From Flavobacteriales bacterium (GTDB taxonomy: Bacteria > Bacteroidota > Bacteroidia > Flavobacteriales > Schleiferiaceae), in assembly GCA_947464785.1 (NCBI GenBank), contig CANHXZ010000003.1, forward strand, positions 1-45,705: 45,705 nt of DNA, read 5' to 3'. The notes under the pieces were generated by a model. The model made no database searches. It saw nothing but the letters and a program-made list of their open reading frames with translations, and was not told the DNA's origin. Of this stretch, positions 20,000 through 31,070 are shown piece by piece (position 1 is the first letter of the stretch; the number at the start of each line of letters is the position of its first letter). The position numbers and the translations under genes are program-made.

Positions 20000-20479
20000 A
20001 TGACGAAAATTTTCCGTACAATTTTTCTAAAGTTATTTGTATTTACCAATAACCTCGTTCGCTCGTTCACGCGAGGAGCACTTGTCCCTTGTTTGGCACG
20101 ATTGTCAAACAAGGGATTGCTAAAATTGAATATGGTCATTTTTTTAATAGGATTATTCAACCAAAAAGACCGGCACCAAAGTTTGCAGAGCAAGCTGGTA
20201 GCGTTCTTGGCTAAAGGACATTCTTCGGTTGACTGTACCACCGATGTCCGGGATGCGTTGAATCAGTACGAGTCCCTTTTAGTTGCGGTAGATAGGAAGC
20301 AACACAAGTTTCAACTGCGGTGGAGCGATAAATTGGCACTTGCCCAGTTCAGCAGAAGTGCCAAAAACGAGGTTGAGGGTCGCTCCTTGCGGTACAGTGC
20401 CAATTACATTGAACTGCGCAATCGGTGTTTGCGCGGTCAAGCGAATCGTCCCGATGAGTCTTTGAAAAAAGAGTTATGA
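20000..20479 (+). CDS. Hypothetical protein, ATGA-coupled to the AraC-type regulator
   Basis: 159 aa ORF overlapping the next start by 4 nt; an alternative start at 20132 (MVIFLIGLFNQKDRHQSLQSK) is possible. Confidence 0.55.
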   Translation: MTKIFRTIFLKLFVFTNNLVRSFTRGALVPCLARLSNKGLLKLNMVIFLIGLFNQKDRHQSLQSKLVAFLAKGHSSVDCTTDVRDALNQYESLLVAVDRKQHKFQLRWSDKLALAQFSRSAKNEVEGRSLRYSANYIELRNRCLRGQANRPDESLKKEL

Positions 20480-21564
20480 GTTCATTGGAGGTTTTTTTCA
20501 TAGACCTGAGTAAAATCTTTATTGTTTTAGCCCTTGTGGCTGCCGTGTTGGCAATGCTACTACATGAGCCCAAGTCTTCGTTATGGCAGCGTGGAACATT
20601 TGCATTGGGAATCCTTGGCGTGGCAGGATATTTGACCCTCTTGAATGGGACGCTCAACGGTAACGTTGAGCGCTTGTCGTGGATATATTCTTGGATAGCG
20701 GGCCTGTTGTTTGCCGCTCCCCCGGCGTTGTGGTTTTCGTTGCGCGGTAAAGACCGTTGGTCCGTCGGCTTGTGGGTCGCGCATTTTCTTCCTGCCCTTG
20801 TGGCGTTGTTTGTGCGAACAAGTCGTTTTGTTTTGGAGCCGTCCATGATGCGTCAAGATATCCTGTCCTCCATCGCATATGAATTGACTTATCCAGGAAA
20901 CCTGCTGTACGTCAAAACCTACGTTGTTTATTTCATGACGTTCGTGTCTGCTTTGTATTATTTACTGTTGTCAAAATTTACTCAATCAAGCAAAGTTGCG
21001 CGGACGTTTTTGGGCTTGTTGACGGTACTCTCCTTCACTCTGTTTTATCCCTATTTATTGGGAGATTTTTGGGAAACCTGGAGGCCCTTTCATCGGGGTT
21101 TGACGGTGTTTTTTGAAACCGTGGTTTTGGCGTACACCTTCTACATAATTGTGGAGCGGTACCGAGGAATGTACCATGTCGAGCAAGAACTCAACGCAGA
21201 AACGTCACCCAATTTGTTAACGAACGATGCCTTTGGTCTTTATTTGGAACAAATCTCGTTTGTGGAGAAGCGCTTTCTCCGGGAAGACTATACCATGGAC
21301 TTATTGGTATCGGACAGTGGATTTAGCGCGGCTGCTTGGCGAACCTACTTCAAATCCAAAAACACCACCTTCCTAGTGGTCAAAAAGCGCATGCGTATTG
21401 ACCACGCCACGCAACTCATCATTGATGGGTATTTGGACCACCACACCGTGGAGGCACTGACCTCAGAAATAGGATACGCGAGCCGCAGTACGTTTTACAC
21501 GGCCTTTCAGGAAATCAAAGGCAAACCGTTTCCGCAGTATTTGCAAGAATTGCGCAATTCGTAA
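20476..21564 (+). CDS. Membrane-anchored AraC/XylS-family transcriptional regulator (multi-TM N-terminus, C-terminal HTH)
   Basis: About seven hydrophobic segments, then FLREDYTMDLLVSDSGFSAAAWRTYFKSKNTTFLVVKKRMRIDHATQLIIDGYLDHHTVEALTSEIGYASRSTFYTAFQEIKGKPFPQYLQELR. Confidence 0.88.
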   Translation: MSSLEVFFIDLSKIFIVLALVAAVLAMLLHEPKSSLWQRGTFALGILGVAGYLTLLNGTLNGNVERLSWIYSWIAGLLFAAPPALWFSLRGKDRWSVGLWVAHFLPALVALFVRTSRFVLEPSMMRQDILSSIAYELTYPGNLLYVKTYVVYFMTFVSALYYLLLSKFTQSSKVARTFLGLLTVLSFTLFYPYLLGDFWETWRPFHRGLTVFFETVVLAYTFYIIVERYRGMYHVEQELNAETSPNLLTNDAFGLYLEQISFVEKRFLREDYTMDLLVSDSGFSAAAWRTYFKSKNTTFLVVKKRMRIDHATQLIIDGYLDHHTVEALTSEIGYASRSTFYTAFQEIKGKPFPQYLQELRNS

Positions 21565-21633
21565 CGGGTTCGCCGTAAAAATACCCGCCTTTGGGGAGGT
21601 GTCGTTCCCCGCGTTTTCCTTATTTTCGTTGGG

Positions 21634-22719
21634 ATGCACCCGCCCCAACCTACACCCGTAGCGCCCCCTTTTGCCAGTTCGTACACCCCGGGCTTTCCGG
21701 AGTTGATTCATCGGCTCGGCGGAACCTTGGGCGTTACCACATACCAAGCGGGAAAATTGATCCTCCTCAGTGCGCCGGAGCCCAACCGATTGGTTCAGCT
21801 GCCCCGGTCGCTTGAGAAACCCATGGGGATGGCCGTGCATCCGGACGGTCGTCGGCTCGCCGTGGCCTGCCGCAACAGCATCCAAACGTTTGCCAATGCC
21901 CCGGAATTGGCGGCTAATTACCCCAAAAATCCGCAGACGTACGACGCCCTCTTTTTGCCCCGCGCCACCTTCCACACCGGCCCCATGGATTGGCACGATT
22001 TGGCCTGGACCGACGAAGGACTTTTTGGCGTGAACACCTTGTTTTCGTGCCTTGCGCGCATCGACGATCAGCACCATTTTACCCCCGTTTGGACCCCACC
22101 CTGCGTTGCAGAGTTGGCCGGCGAAGATCGCTGCCACCTGAACGGTTTGGCCGTCCGGGAAGGGGAATTGGCCTTCGCCACCGCCTTCAACAAAGGAGAC
22201 AGCGCTAAAAGTTGGCGTACGGAGCTCTTGGGAGCAGGGGTAGTTTGGGACGTTGCGTCCAGTGAAGTGGTTTCCAGCGGTTTGTCCATGCCACACTCCC
22301 CCCGCTGGCACAACCACCAATTGTGGGTGCTGCAGTCCGCCACCGGACAGTTGGGAACCGTCGATTTAGCGACGGGGGACTTCCACGAGTGCATTCGTCT
22401 GGATCGTTTTGTGCGCGGCCTAACGTTGGTGGACCGCTACGCGTTTGTGGGCTACTCCAAAGCCCGAACGCAGTCCAGCAGTTTTGCGCACATGAATCTA
22501 AAGACGGTGGACCAATGCGGCATCGTCGCCGTGGATTTGCAAACACAGCAGGTGGTGGGCGAAATGCAGTGGGTCACCAGTGTAGACGAGTTGTTTGAGG
22601 TGCACTGGTTGACGGCGGGAAAACGCGTCAACCTGATTACGGCAGCCTCCGAAGAGCACCATTTTGGCGTTACAACCCCGGAAGCAACCTTTTGGGCGGC
22701 TGCTGCATCTCATCATTAA
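21634..22719 (+). CDS. TIGR03032-family protein
   Basis: 361 aa; FASSYTPGFPELIHRLGGTLGVTTYQAGKLILL, MGMAVHPDGRRLAVACRN, HDLAWTDEGLFGVNTLFSCLARID, HLNGLAV. Confidence 0.85.
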   Translation: MHPPQPTPVAPPFASSYTPGFPELIHRLGGTLGVTTYQAGKLILLSAPEPNRLVQLPRSLEKPMGMAVHPDGRRLAVACRNSIQTFANAPELAANYPKNPQTYDALFLPRATFHTGPMDWHDLAWTDEGLFGVNTLFSCLARIDDQHHFTPVWTPPCVAELAGEDRCHLNGLAVREGELAFATAFNKGDSAKSWRTELLGAGVVWDVASSEVVSSGLSMPHSPRWHNHQLWVLQSATGQLGTVDLATGDFHECIRLDRFVRGLTLVDRYAFVGYSKARTQSSSFAHMNLKTVDQCGIVAVDLQTQQVVGEMQWVTSVDELFEVHWLTAGKRVNLITAASEEHHFGVTTPEATFWAAAASHH

Positions 22720-22761
22720 TCTTGTCGTTTAAAAGATCTTCAAATCATTAATCCATATTCC

Positions 22762-24093
22762 ATGAAACAACTGATCCCCTTCGCGCGCAAGCGCCGTCAA
22801 TGGATGCGCGCCTGGGCCTCTGCGCACCGCGCCGTCGGTGCCGAGCGTGCCCGTTTTTTGCGGAAGCTGCGCCGTCTGGCTCATACCTTCCGCGCGGCGT
22901 TCACCGTGCCCCAGTGGGCGCGCGTAACCGCCGCCCTCGCCGCCCTGGCACTGGCTCCCAATGCGGCTGAAGCTCAGGTTTTTGCGGCACCCAACAACGC
23001 AGCCTTTGGCCTCAATGCCCTCTCCGCAAACACCTTGGTACTGCCCTCCTTCGTGGATATGGACAACGACGGAGATTTGGACCTGATGGCCTGCGACCTA
23101 TACGGTTCGGGGGCGTATTTTGTTCCCAATACCGGTACGGCAGCGGTTCCTGCCTTTGGCCTTCCCCAGCCGTCCCCCTTTGGCTTGTCGGACACCTCCA
23201 TGTTTTATTCGGGATTTTCGGATTTGGACAACGACGGAGATACCGACGTGTTGGCCTATAAGTTCGATTACTACGGGACCGGCAACGGCTTTTACTACTA
23301 CCAGAATACGGGCAGCGCAACGGCTCCTGTGTTTGGAACGCCCGCGTACAATCCCTTTGGTTTGAACGGAACACTGCCCACGACGCTTTTGTCCGTCGGA
23401 CGTTTCGCAGATATGGACAACGACGGCGACGACGACTACTTGGCCATGAACTTTTACACCACCGGATTCCGGTACTACCAAAACACCGGTACGGCCACGT
23501 CGCCTCAATTTGCGGCGCCCGTCTTCAACCCGTTTGGATTGACCACCGCAGGTTTGGGTGACGTTTCGTTTGTTGAAGTCGGAGACATCGATTTGGACGG
23601 CGATTTGGACGTCATTGCGGGTGAGTACGACTACGGAAATTGGAACGTCTACATCAACGGCGGCACGGCCGCTGCACCTTCGTTTCCCGCGCCCTTGGTC
23701 AACCCGTTTGGCCTGACCGGTGGTGGTGAGTTCCCGTTGTCGGACTTGGTTGATTTGGACGACGACGGCGATTTGGACCTGTTTGCCTTCAACTACAACG
23801 GCGACGCCAAGTACTACCAAAACAACGACCCCAGCGCCAGCGTGGACGAGGTCACGACCTTGGTGGGCCTAGCCCCCAACCCGGCCAAGGACCGCTTTTC
23901 GGTGGACCTGGGCACTGCCACAAATTGGTCTGTAGTGGTTTTGAATACCGCCGGCCAGGAAGTTTTCCGGACGGAATTGCGCGGCGAATCTCGTTTGGAC
24001 GTGGCGGCGAGCCAATGGCCTGCCGGCCTGTACACGGTTCGGGCACAGTCCGACGCCGGTGTGCAAACGGGCTCGGTGGTCATTCAACCCTAA
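22762..24093 (+). CDS. FG-GAP/VCBS-repeat surface protein with T9SS sorting domain and long Arg-rich leader
   Basis: Repeated DMDNDGDLDLMA / DLDNDGDTDVLA / DMDNDGDDDYLA / DIDLDGDLDVIA; C-terminal VGLAPNPAKDRFSVDLG...WPAGLYTVRAQSDAGVQTGSVVIQP. Confidence 0.88.
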   Translation: MKQLIPFARKRRQWMRAWASAHRAVGAERARFLRKLRRLAHTFRAAFTVPQWARVTAALAALALAPNAAEAQVFAAPNNAAFGLNALSANTLVLPSFVDMDNDGDLDLMACDLYGSGAYFVPNTGTAAVPAFGLPQPSPFGLSDTSMFYSGFSDLDNDGDTDVLAYKFDYYGTGNGFYYYQNTGSATAPVFGTPAYNPFGLNGTLPTTLLSVGRFADMDNDGDDDYLAMNFYTTGFRYYQNTGTATSPQFAAPVFNPFGLTTAGLGDVSFVEVGDIDLDGDLDVIAGEYDYGNWNVYINGGTAAAPSFPAPLVNPFGLTGGGEFPLSDLVDLDDDGDLDLFAFNYNGDAKYYQNNDPSASVDEVTTLVGLAPNPAKDRFSVDLGTATNWSVVVLNTAGQEVFRTELRGESRLDVAASQWPAGLYTVRAQSDAGVQTGSVVIQP

Positions 24094-24135
24094 ACCGTTT
24101 CTGAGGCCGCCCGTGGCGGCGGATGGGACAACCCC

Positions 24136-24164
24136 CCGCGGCGGAGCCGCGGGGGGTTTTTTGT
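24136..24164 (+). terminator. Rho-independent terminator
   Basis: CCCCCCGCGGCggagCCGCGGGGGG followed by TTTTTT after the VCBS-repeat gene. Confidence 0.9.
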
Positions 24165-24195
24165 GCCTGCGAGCCAATTTCGGTACCTTGGATGC

Positions 24196-24966
24196 ATGAA
24201 TCCAGAAGAATGGCTGCAGTACCGCAGTGTGGTGGTAGCGTGGGCTGAAAATACCGTTCCCACGTTGGTGGGCGCAGCCTTGTTGGGGTGGGTCGGATGG
24301 TGGGCCATCGGGAAGGCCAACAAGGCCTTGATGAAGACCATGGGCCTGCGTCGGGTAGATCCGGGGTTGATCACTTTTTTGAGTACGTTGTTTGTGCTGG
24401 GCACACGTGCGTTGTTGTTCATTACGGTGGCGGGCCAACTGGGTTTTCCAACCACGTCCTTGGCGGCGGTGGTGGGCGCCGTGGGTTTGGCCGTGGGCTT
24501 TGCGCTGCAAGGGTCCTTGGCCAATTTGGCCGGAGGGGTATTGATTCTGTTGTTCAAACCGTATCGGGTGGGGGATCGCATCACGGCCAACGGATACTGC
24601 GGCGTCGTGAAGGAAATTCAAATTTTCAATACGGTATTGGCCTTGGATAGCGGGGCCCAGGCCTTGTTGCCCAACGGTCCGGTGGCCAATACGGTGGTGG
24701 TGAACCACAGCGCCCACGAGCCAGTAACGCGTGCGTGGAAGTTGAGCATTCCCAAGTCTTCACCGTGGGAAGAGGTGCGGGAGCAACTGGAAGCCCAAGC
24801 CCAAGAGGCGTCGGCCCGCATGGAGTTTCAGTTGGTGGGGTGGAGTGCCGCTCAATGGAATGTGCGCGCGCAAACGTTGGGAGCCGTGTCCGATGCCGCC
24901 TTGGAGCAGTGGTGGCTGGCTTTGGCTCGTTGGGAAGGAAGTTCCGCGGAGGAGATCCTGGGCTAG
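24196..24966 (+). CDS. Small-conductance mechanosensitive channel (MscS family)
   Basis: AAVVGAVGLAVGFALQGSLANLAGGVLILLFKPYRVGDRITANGYCGVVKEIQIFNTVLALDSGAQALLPNGPV. Confidence 0.94.
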   Translation: MNPEEWLQYRSVVVAWAENTVPTLVGAALLGWVGWWAIGKANKALMKTMGLRRVDPGLITFLSTLFVLGTRALLFITVAGQLGFPTTSLAAVVGAVGLAVGFALQGSLANLAGGVLILLFKPYRVGDRITANGYCGVVKEIQIFNTVLALDSGAQALLPNGPVANTVVVNHSAHEPVTRAWKLSIPKSSPWEEVREQLEAQAQEASARMEFQLVGWSAAQWNVRAQTLGAVSDAALEQWWLALARWEGSSAEEILG

Positions 24967-24997
24967 GCGTACTTTTGAGCACTAATTGAACGCTACC

Positions 24998-26251
24998 ATG
25001 CCTCTTTTTCGTTCGTTTTTACGCTTTTTCGCAGCTTTTACCGTCCTCTTTGGGGCTTCCTCGTTGCACGCCCAAACCACCCAACGCGTGCTCTTTTTGG
25101 GCAATAGTTATACGGCGGCGAACAATTTGCCCCAGCTTTTTGCTTCGGTAGCAGCGTCGGCCGGAGATGCGGCGGTGGTGGACGCCAACACGCCCGGCGG
25201 GTTCACGCTGCAAGGGCATACCACCAACGCGGCCAGTCAGCAAAAGTTAAAAGCTGGCGGTCCTTGGGATTTTGTGGTGCTGCAGGAGCAAAGTCAACTG
25301 CCCTCGTTTCCGCCCACCCAGGTAGCTACATCCGTTTTTCCTTTTGCTAAAGCCCTGGTAGATAGCACGGTGGCCTTTCATCCGTGCGCCGAGGTGGTTT
25401 TTTACCGCACGTGGGGCCGCAAGTTTGGCGACGCGGGCAACTGCGCCAACTGGCCTCCCGTATGCACCTACGCGGGCATGGACAGCCTCTTGGCCCTTCG
25501 CTACCAGCAAATGGCAGATTCCAACCGGGCTTGGGTGTCCCCCGTGGGCGAGGTGTGGCGTTATTTGCGCCAAACGCAGCCCAATCTGGAGCTCTACGAT
25601 TCCGACGGCAGCCATCCCTCCCTCCTGGGAAGCTACGCAGCAGCCGTTTGTTTTTACTCCACATTGTTTCAGAAATCGGCCACTTTGGTGAAGACCGACG
25701 CGGGCCTCAATCCAGCATCCGCGGCGGCCGTTCGCGCGGCCGTGAATGCGGTGGTTTTTGACAGTCTTCCCCGGTGGAACGTGGGCCAATGGGGCGCAGA
25801 GGCGGCCTTTGCCGCACAAGTATCCGGCCAAACGGTTCAATTCTTCCAGCAGTCGCTGGACGCACAATCCTACGAATGGAGTTTTGGCGACGGCACCACG
25901 TCTACCGCCATCTCGCCCGCACACACGTATTCCGCTAATGGATCCTACAGCGTAGTTCTTAGGGCCATTGGATGCGCCACCGAAGACACGGCGTACGCCA
26001 CCGTTGTGGTAGGTGGAATGGGGTCGGTAGAACCAGAATCCCGGCACGCCACCTTTTGGCCCAATCCCGCCCGTGATCGAGTGGAATGGGTTCCAACTAC
26101 CGGATGGGTTGACGTTCTGGATGCCGTCGGACGTTGTGTGACCCGCTGGCCCGCCGAGCACGGCGAAGCGGAAGTCCAATTTTTGGCTCCAGGGCTGTAT
26201 TCCCTGCGCACCGGGGACGGGGTGGTTTGTCGATGGGTGAGGATCCGCTGA
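24998..26251 (+). CDS. Secreted SGNH/DUF4886-like protein with PKD domain and T9SS sorting domain
   Basis: RVLFLGNSYTAANNLPQLFASVA...FVVLQEQSQLP...DGSHPSLLGSYAAA; PKD YEWSFGDGTTSTAISPAHTYSANGSYSVVLRA; C-terminal WPNPARDRVEW...LAPGLYSLRTGDGVVCRWVRIR. Confidence 0.83.
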   Translation: MPLFRSFLRFFAAFTVLFGASSLHAQTTQRVLFLGNSYTAANNLPQLFASVAASAGDAAVVDANTPGGFTLQGHTTNAASQQKLKAGGPWDFVVLQEQSQLPSFPPTQVATSVFPFAKALVDSTVAFHPCAEVVFYRTWGRKFGDAGNCANWPPVCTYAGMDSLLALRYQQMADSNRAWVSPVGEVWRYLRQTQPNLELYDSDGSHPSLLGSYAAAVCFYSTLFQKSATLVKTDAGLNPASAAAVRAAVNAVVFDSLPRWNVGQWGAEAAFAAQVSGQTVQFFQQSLDAQSYEWSFGDGTTSTAISPAHTYSANGSYSVVLRAIGCATEDTAYATVVVGGMGSVEPESRHATFWPNPARDRVEWVPTTGWVDVLDAVGRCVTRWPAEHGEAEVQFLAPGLYSLRTGDGVVCRWVRIR

Positions 26252-26273
26252 TGGCGTAGGCGCACCGCGCCGA

Positions 26274-26702
26274 TCAGCCCTGTGCTCCCTGCTTTTTCTG
26301 GGTGCGCAGCGCCAACCAAGCCATGGGGAAGTAGGCCAGCGTCAAATCCAGCATTTCCATCCAAAGCGGTGCCGGGAGCATGACCACCATTTGTAGCCCG
26401 CCCAGAAAGAAGAGTCCGGCAAAGAAGTATGCGCTGAAAACCGGCCACAGGCCCCACCGGGCCACAATCAAGGCGGCCACCAAGGTGCCCGCGGCGTGCG
26501 CCAGAACTGGAATTAGCAACTGTACGGTCGTGTAGGTGGGAAGGGCCGCTTCCAGGCCGGCCATCGTTTTCAAATCAAACTGCGGATCCACCGGCCACAG
26601 CGCACTTCCGGCTTGCACAATACCCATGTTGGTGATTCCGCCCACAAAAAGGGCCAGCAAACCCACGGCTACGGCACCCAGAATTTGTTTCCAATTTTCC
26701 AT
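26274..26702 (-). CDS. Hypothetical four-TM membrane protein
   Basis: 142 aa with evenly spaced hydrophobic segments; coding-like composition. Confidence 0.7.
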   Translation of the reverse strand: MENWKQILGAVAVGLLALFVGGITNMGIVQAGSALWPVDPQFDLKTMAGLEAALPTYTTVQLLIPVLAHAAGTLVAALIVARWGLWPVFSAYFFAGLFFLGGLQMVVMLPAPLWMEMLDLTLAYFPMAWLALRTQKKQGAQG

Positions 26703-26801
26703 GGGGGAAAGGTACCGAAAAGTCTTTTGAGCCGCTGCGTTTTCGGTGTTCGGACCTCTGCAAAAGGAGCAGGTTACAAATCACGTTTTTACCTTTGCCG
26801 C

Positions 26802-27215
26802 ATGAAATTGCACGTCACCACCACCGTCCGCGCCACTCCGGATCAAGCTTGGGAGCGCCTGTTTGGAGCCAACCACTTGATTAACTGGTACTTTGCCCAC
26901 GAAAGTTGGTGCTGTCCGTCGGCGGAATTTAGCCCCATCGCGGGCGGCACGTTTTCCATTCGGATGGAAGCGCGCGACGGATCCTTTGGTTTTGATTTTG
27001 CCGGACGCATTGTGGAAGCGGAATTTCCTGTGCGGTTGGTGGCGGAATTGGGCGACGGCCGTGCGATGGAGTTTCAATTGACTCCCGTGGAGGAGGGATG
27101 TCGGGTAGACGAATGGTTTGAGCCGGAGTCTGAAAACTCCCACGAGCTGCAGCAGGGCGGATGGCAAGCCATCTTGAATCAGTTCCAAACGTATTCGGAC
27201 GGTTTGCCCGCCTAA
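26802..27215 (+). CDS. SRPBCC/START-like (AHSA1-type) domain protein
   Basis: MKLHVTTTVRATPDQAWERLFGANHLINWYFAHESWCCPSAEFSPIAGGTFSIRMEARDGSFGFDFAGRI...QQGGWQAILNQF. Confidence 0.87.
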   Translation: MKLHVTTTVRATPDQAWERLFGANHLINWYFAHESWCCPSAEFSPIAGGTFSIRMEARDGSFGFDFAGRIVEAEFPVRLVAELGDGRAMEFQLTPVEEGCRVDEWFEPESENSHELQQGGWQAILNQFQTYSDGLPA

Positions 27216-27231
27216 CGGTGCGCCCGTGGGC

Positions 27232-27546
27232 TCAAGCGACGTTCAACTTTTTGGCATAGGTTCGCTGCACCACTCCGTTGGGGTAGTGGGTAGTGGCTTC
27301 CAGCGTAAAGTCAGACAACCTGTTCGGGTGATCCAGCAACGAAATGCCGTTCCCAAGGAGCACCGGAACGGTGGTGATGATCCAGCGGTCTACCAATCCA
27401 GCTTGTAATATTTGATGGAGTAATTCAGCGCCACCGTCGCAGTAAAGGTCCTTTCCGGGGCGTTGTAATTCCGCCTTAACCCACTCCACGGGGTTGGTTG
27501 AGGCCCAGAGCCGACGCCCGTTATTTGGCCAGTGACCCGTCCTCAC
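27232..27546 (-). pseudogene. C-terminal remnant of a RibD/dihydrofolate-reductase-like protein
   Basis: About 104 aa resembling only the C-terminal half (KDLYCDGGAELLHQILQAGLVDRWIITTVPVLLGNGISLL); no room for an N-terminal half before the XRE gene at 27581. Confidence 0.62.
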
Positions 27547-27580
27547 TGCACGCGATGAAGCTGGTAACTAACCGCATGAA

Positions 27581-27952
27581 TTACAAGGACTTTCCTTGCT
27601 GCTCCAGGAACTTTCGGAGAAACTCAATTTCTTCCTCCAAGTGGTCAATCATCCTTTGGTATGCCCCTTTTTGTTCTGAATTCTGATTGATCACCATGTT
27701 CGACGCCGCTTGTCCGCCTTGTTGATTCGAGTTGTTTTGAATCATGGAAGAGGTCTCCCCAATGAGGGTCATGAGGTCGACGTCCAGAATTTTGGCCAGT
27801 TCCTTCAAGCGCCCCAGGGTAGCGCCGTCGGGCTTTTTTTCCAAATTGGAATAGGACTGCTGCGTGATGCCCAGTTTGAGCGCAACGAACTCCTGGCTGA
27901 AGCCGCGCGCCTGGCGGGTTGAGCGGATGGTGTCTCCAGAAGTGGGGTTCAT
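27581..27952 (-). CDS. XRE-family HTH regulator with C-terminal coiled coil
   Basis: MNPTSGDTIRSTRQARGFSQEFVALKLGITQQSYSNLEKKPDGATLGRLKELAKILDVDLMTLIG...RMIDHLEEEIEFLRKFLEQQ. Confidence 0.9.
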   Translation of the reverse strand: MNPTSGDTIRSTRQARGFSQEFVALKLGITQQSYSNLEKKPDGATLGRLKELAKILDVDLMTLIGETSSMIQNNSNQQGGQAASNMVINQNSEQKGAYQRMIDHLEEEIEFLRKFLEQQGKSL

Positions 27953-28050
27953 TACAATTGTTGTTGGTGAATTACAAATATATATCTTTTGATACAATTA
28001 TAGGTCATTTGATACAAAAACAAGGACATTTTCACGTTTGTCCGAGATGA

Positions 28051-30465
<2,415 letters not shown>

Positions 30466-30495
30466 TTCGTTCCGCGATTGCGGCACCGGTGCTGG

Positions 30496-30526
30496 AAAGG
30501 GCGCTCCGCAAGGGGCGCCCTTTTTT
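30496..30526 (+). terminator. Rho-independent terminator after katG
   Basis: AAAGGGCGCtccgcaaggGGCGCCCTTTTTT. Confidence 0.85.
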
Positions 30527-30592
30527 AGCATAAAATAGTGCGAGCGTATCGCTACAGGAGCTCTTTGCGAGGGCCTGTGCGATTAGCGGCCA

Positions 30593-30832
30593 TCATCGAT
30601 CGTTAAATCCTACAACGTAGCCCAGGAGACCCGCCGCCAGGCCCAAATGAACCACGGTTGTAATTTTCCGCCAAAGCGGAAGGTCCCGCCACCGCACATC
30701 GGTTTTGGGCAACAACACAACGCCCAATGACAAGGTGAAGGATGCCATGAGGTAATTCTCTTGGCGAAACAATCCCGCAGACAGGGCAATGCTTCCTGCG
30801 TAGGCCATCCAGTTGATCAGTGGGGAGTTCAT
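30593..30832 (-). CDS. Small membrane protein (hypothetical)
   Basis: MNSPLINWMAYAGSIALSAGLFRQENYLMASFTLSLGVVLLPKTDVRWRDLPLWRKITTVVHLGLAAGLLGYVVGFNDR; start chosen at 30832. Confidence 0.6.
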   Translation of the reverse strand: MNSPLINWMAYAGSIALSAGLFRQENYLMASFTLSLGVVLLPKTDVRWRDLPLWRKITTVVHLGLAAGLLGYVVGFNDR

Positions 30833-30842
30833 GGGCGGTGTT

Positions 30843-31019
30843 TCAGTCTGCCGTGGGTATGGGAAAGTGAATTTCCTCGTACGCACGGACGGTGTCCAGC
30901 ATGGTGCGCAAAAGATTCCCGTCCGATGATTCTGGAATAGGATTTGCGTCCAACAGCAATTCAATGCGGCTAAGGACGTCTTCGTAGTGTTTAGGGCTTT
31001 TAATGGGCGTGATTTCCAT
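30843..31019 (-). CDS. HigA-family antitoxin N-terminal-leader-like microORF (HTH domain absent)
   Basis: Manual translation, 58 aa: MEITPIKSPKHYEDVLSRIELLLDANPIPESSDGNLLRTMLDTVRAYEEIHFPIPTAD*; below the ORF-track length cutoff. Confidence 0.65.
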   Translation of the reverse strand: MEITPIKSPKHYEDVLSRIELLLDANPIPESSDGNLLRTMLDTVRAYEEIHFPIPTAD

Positions 31020-31070
31020 AAAGGAAAGTTATAAATTTAGGGAAACTTTGGTTATAAGCCCCCTGCAACT

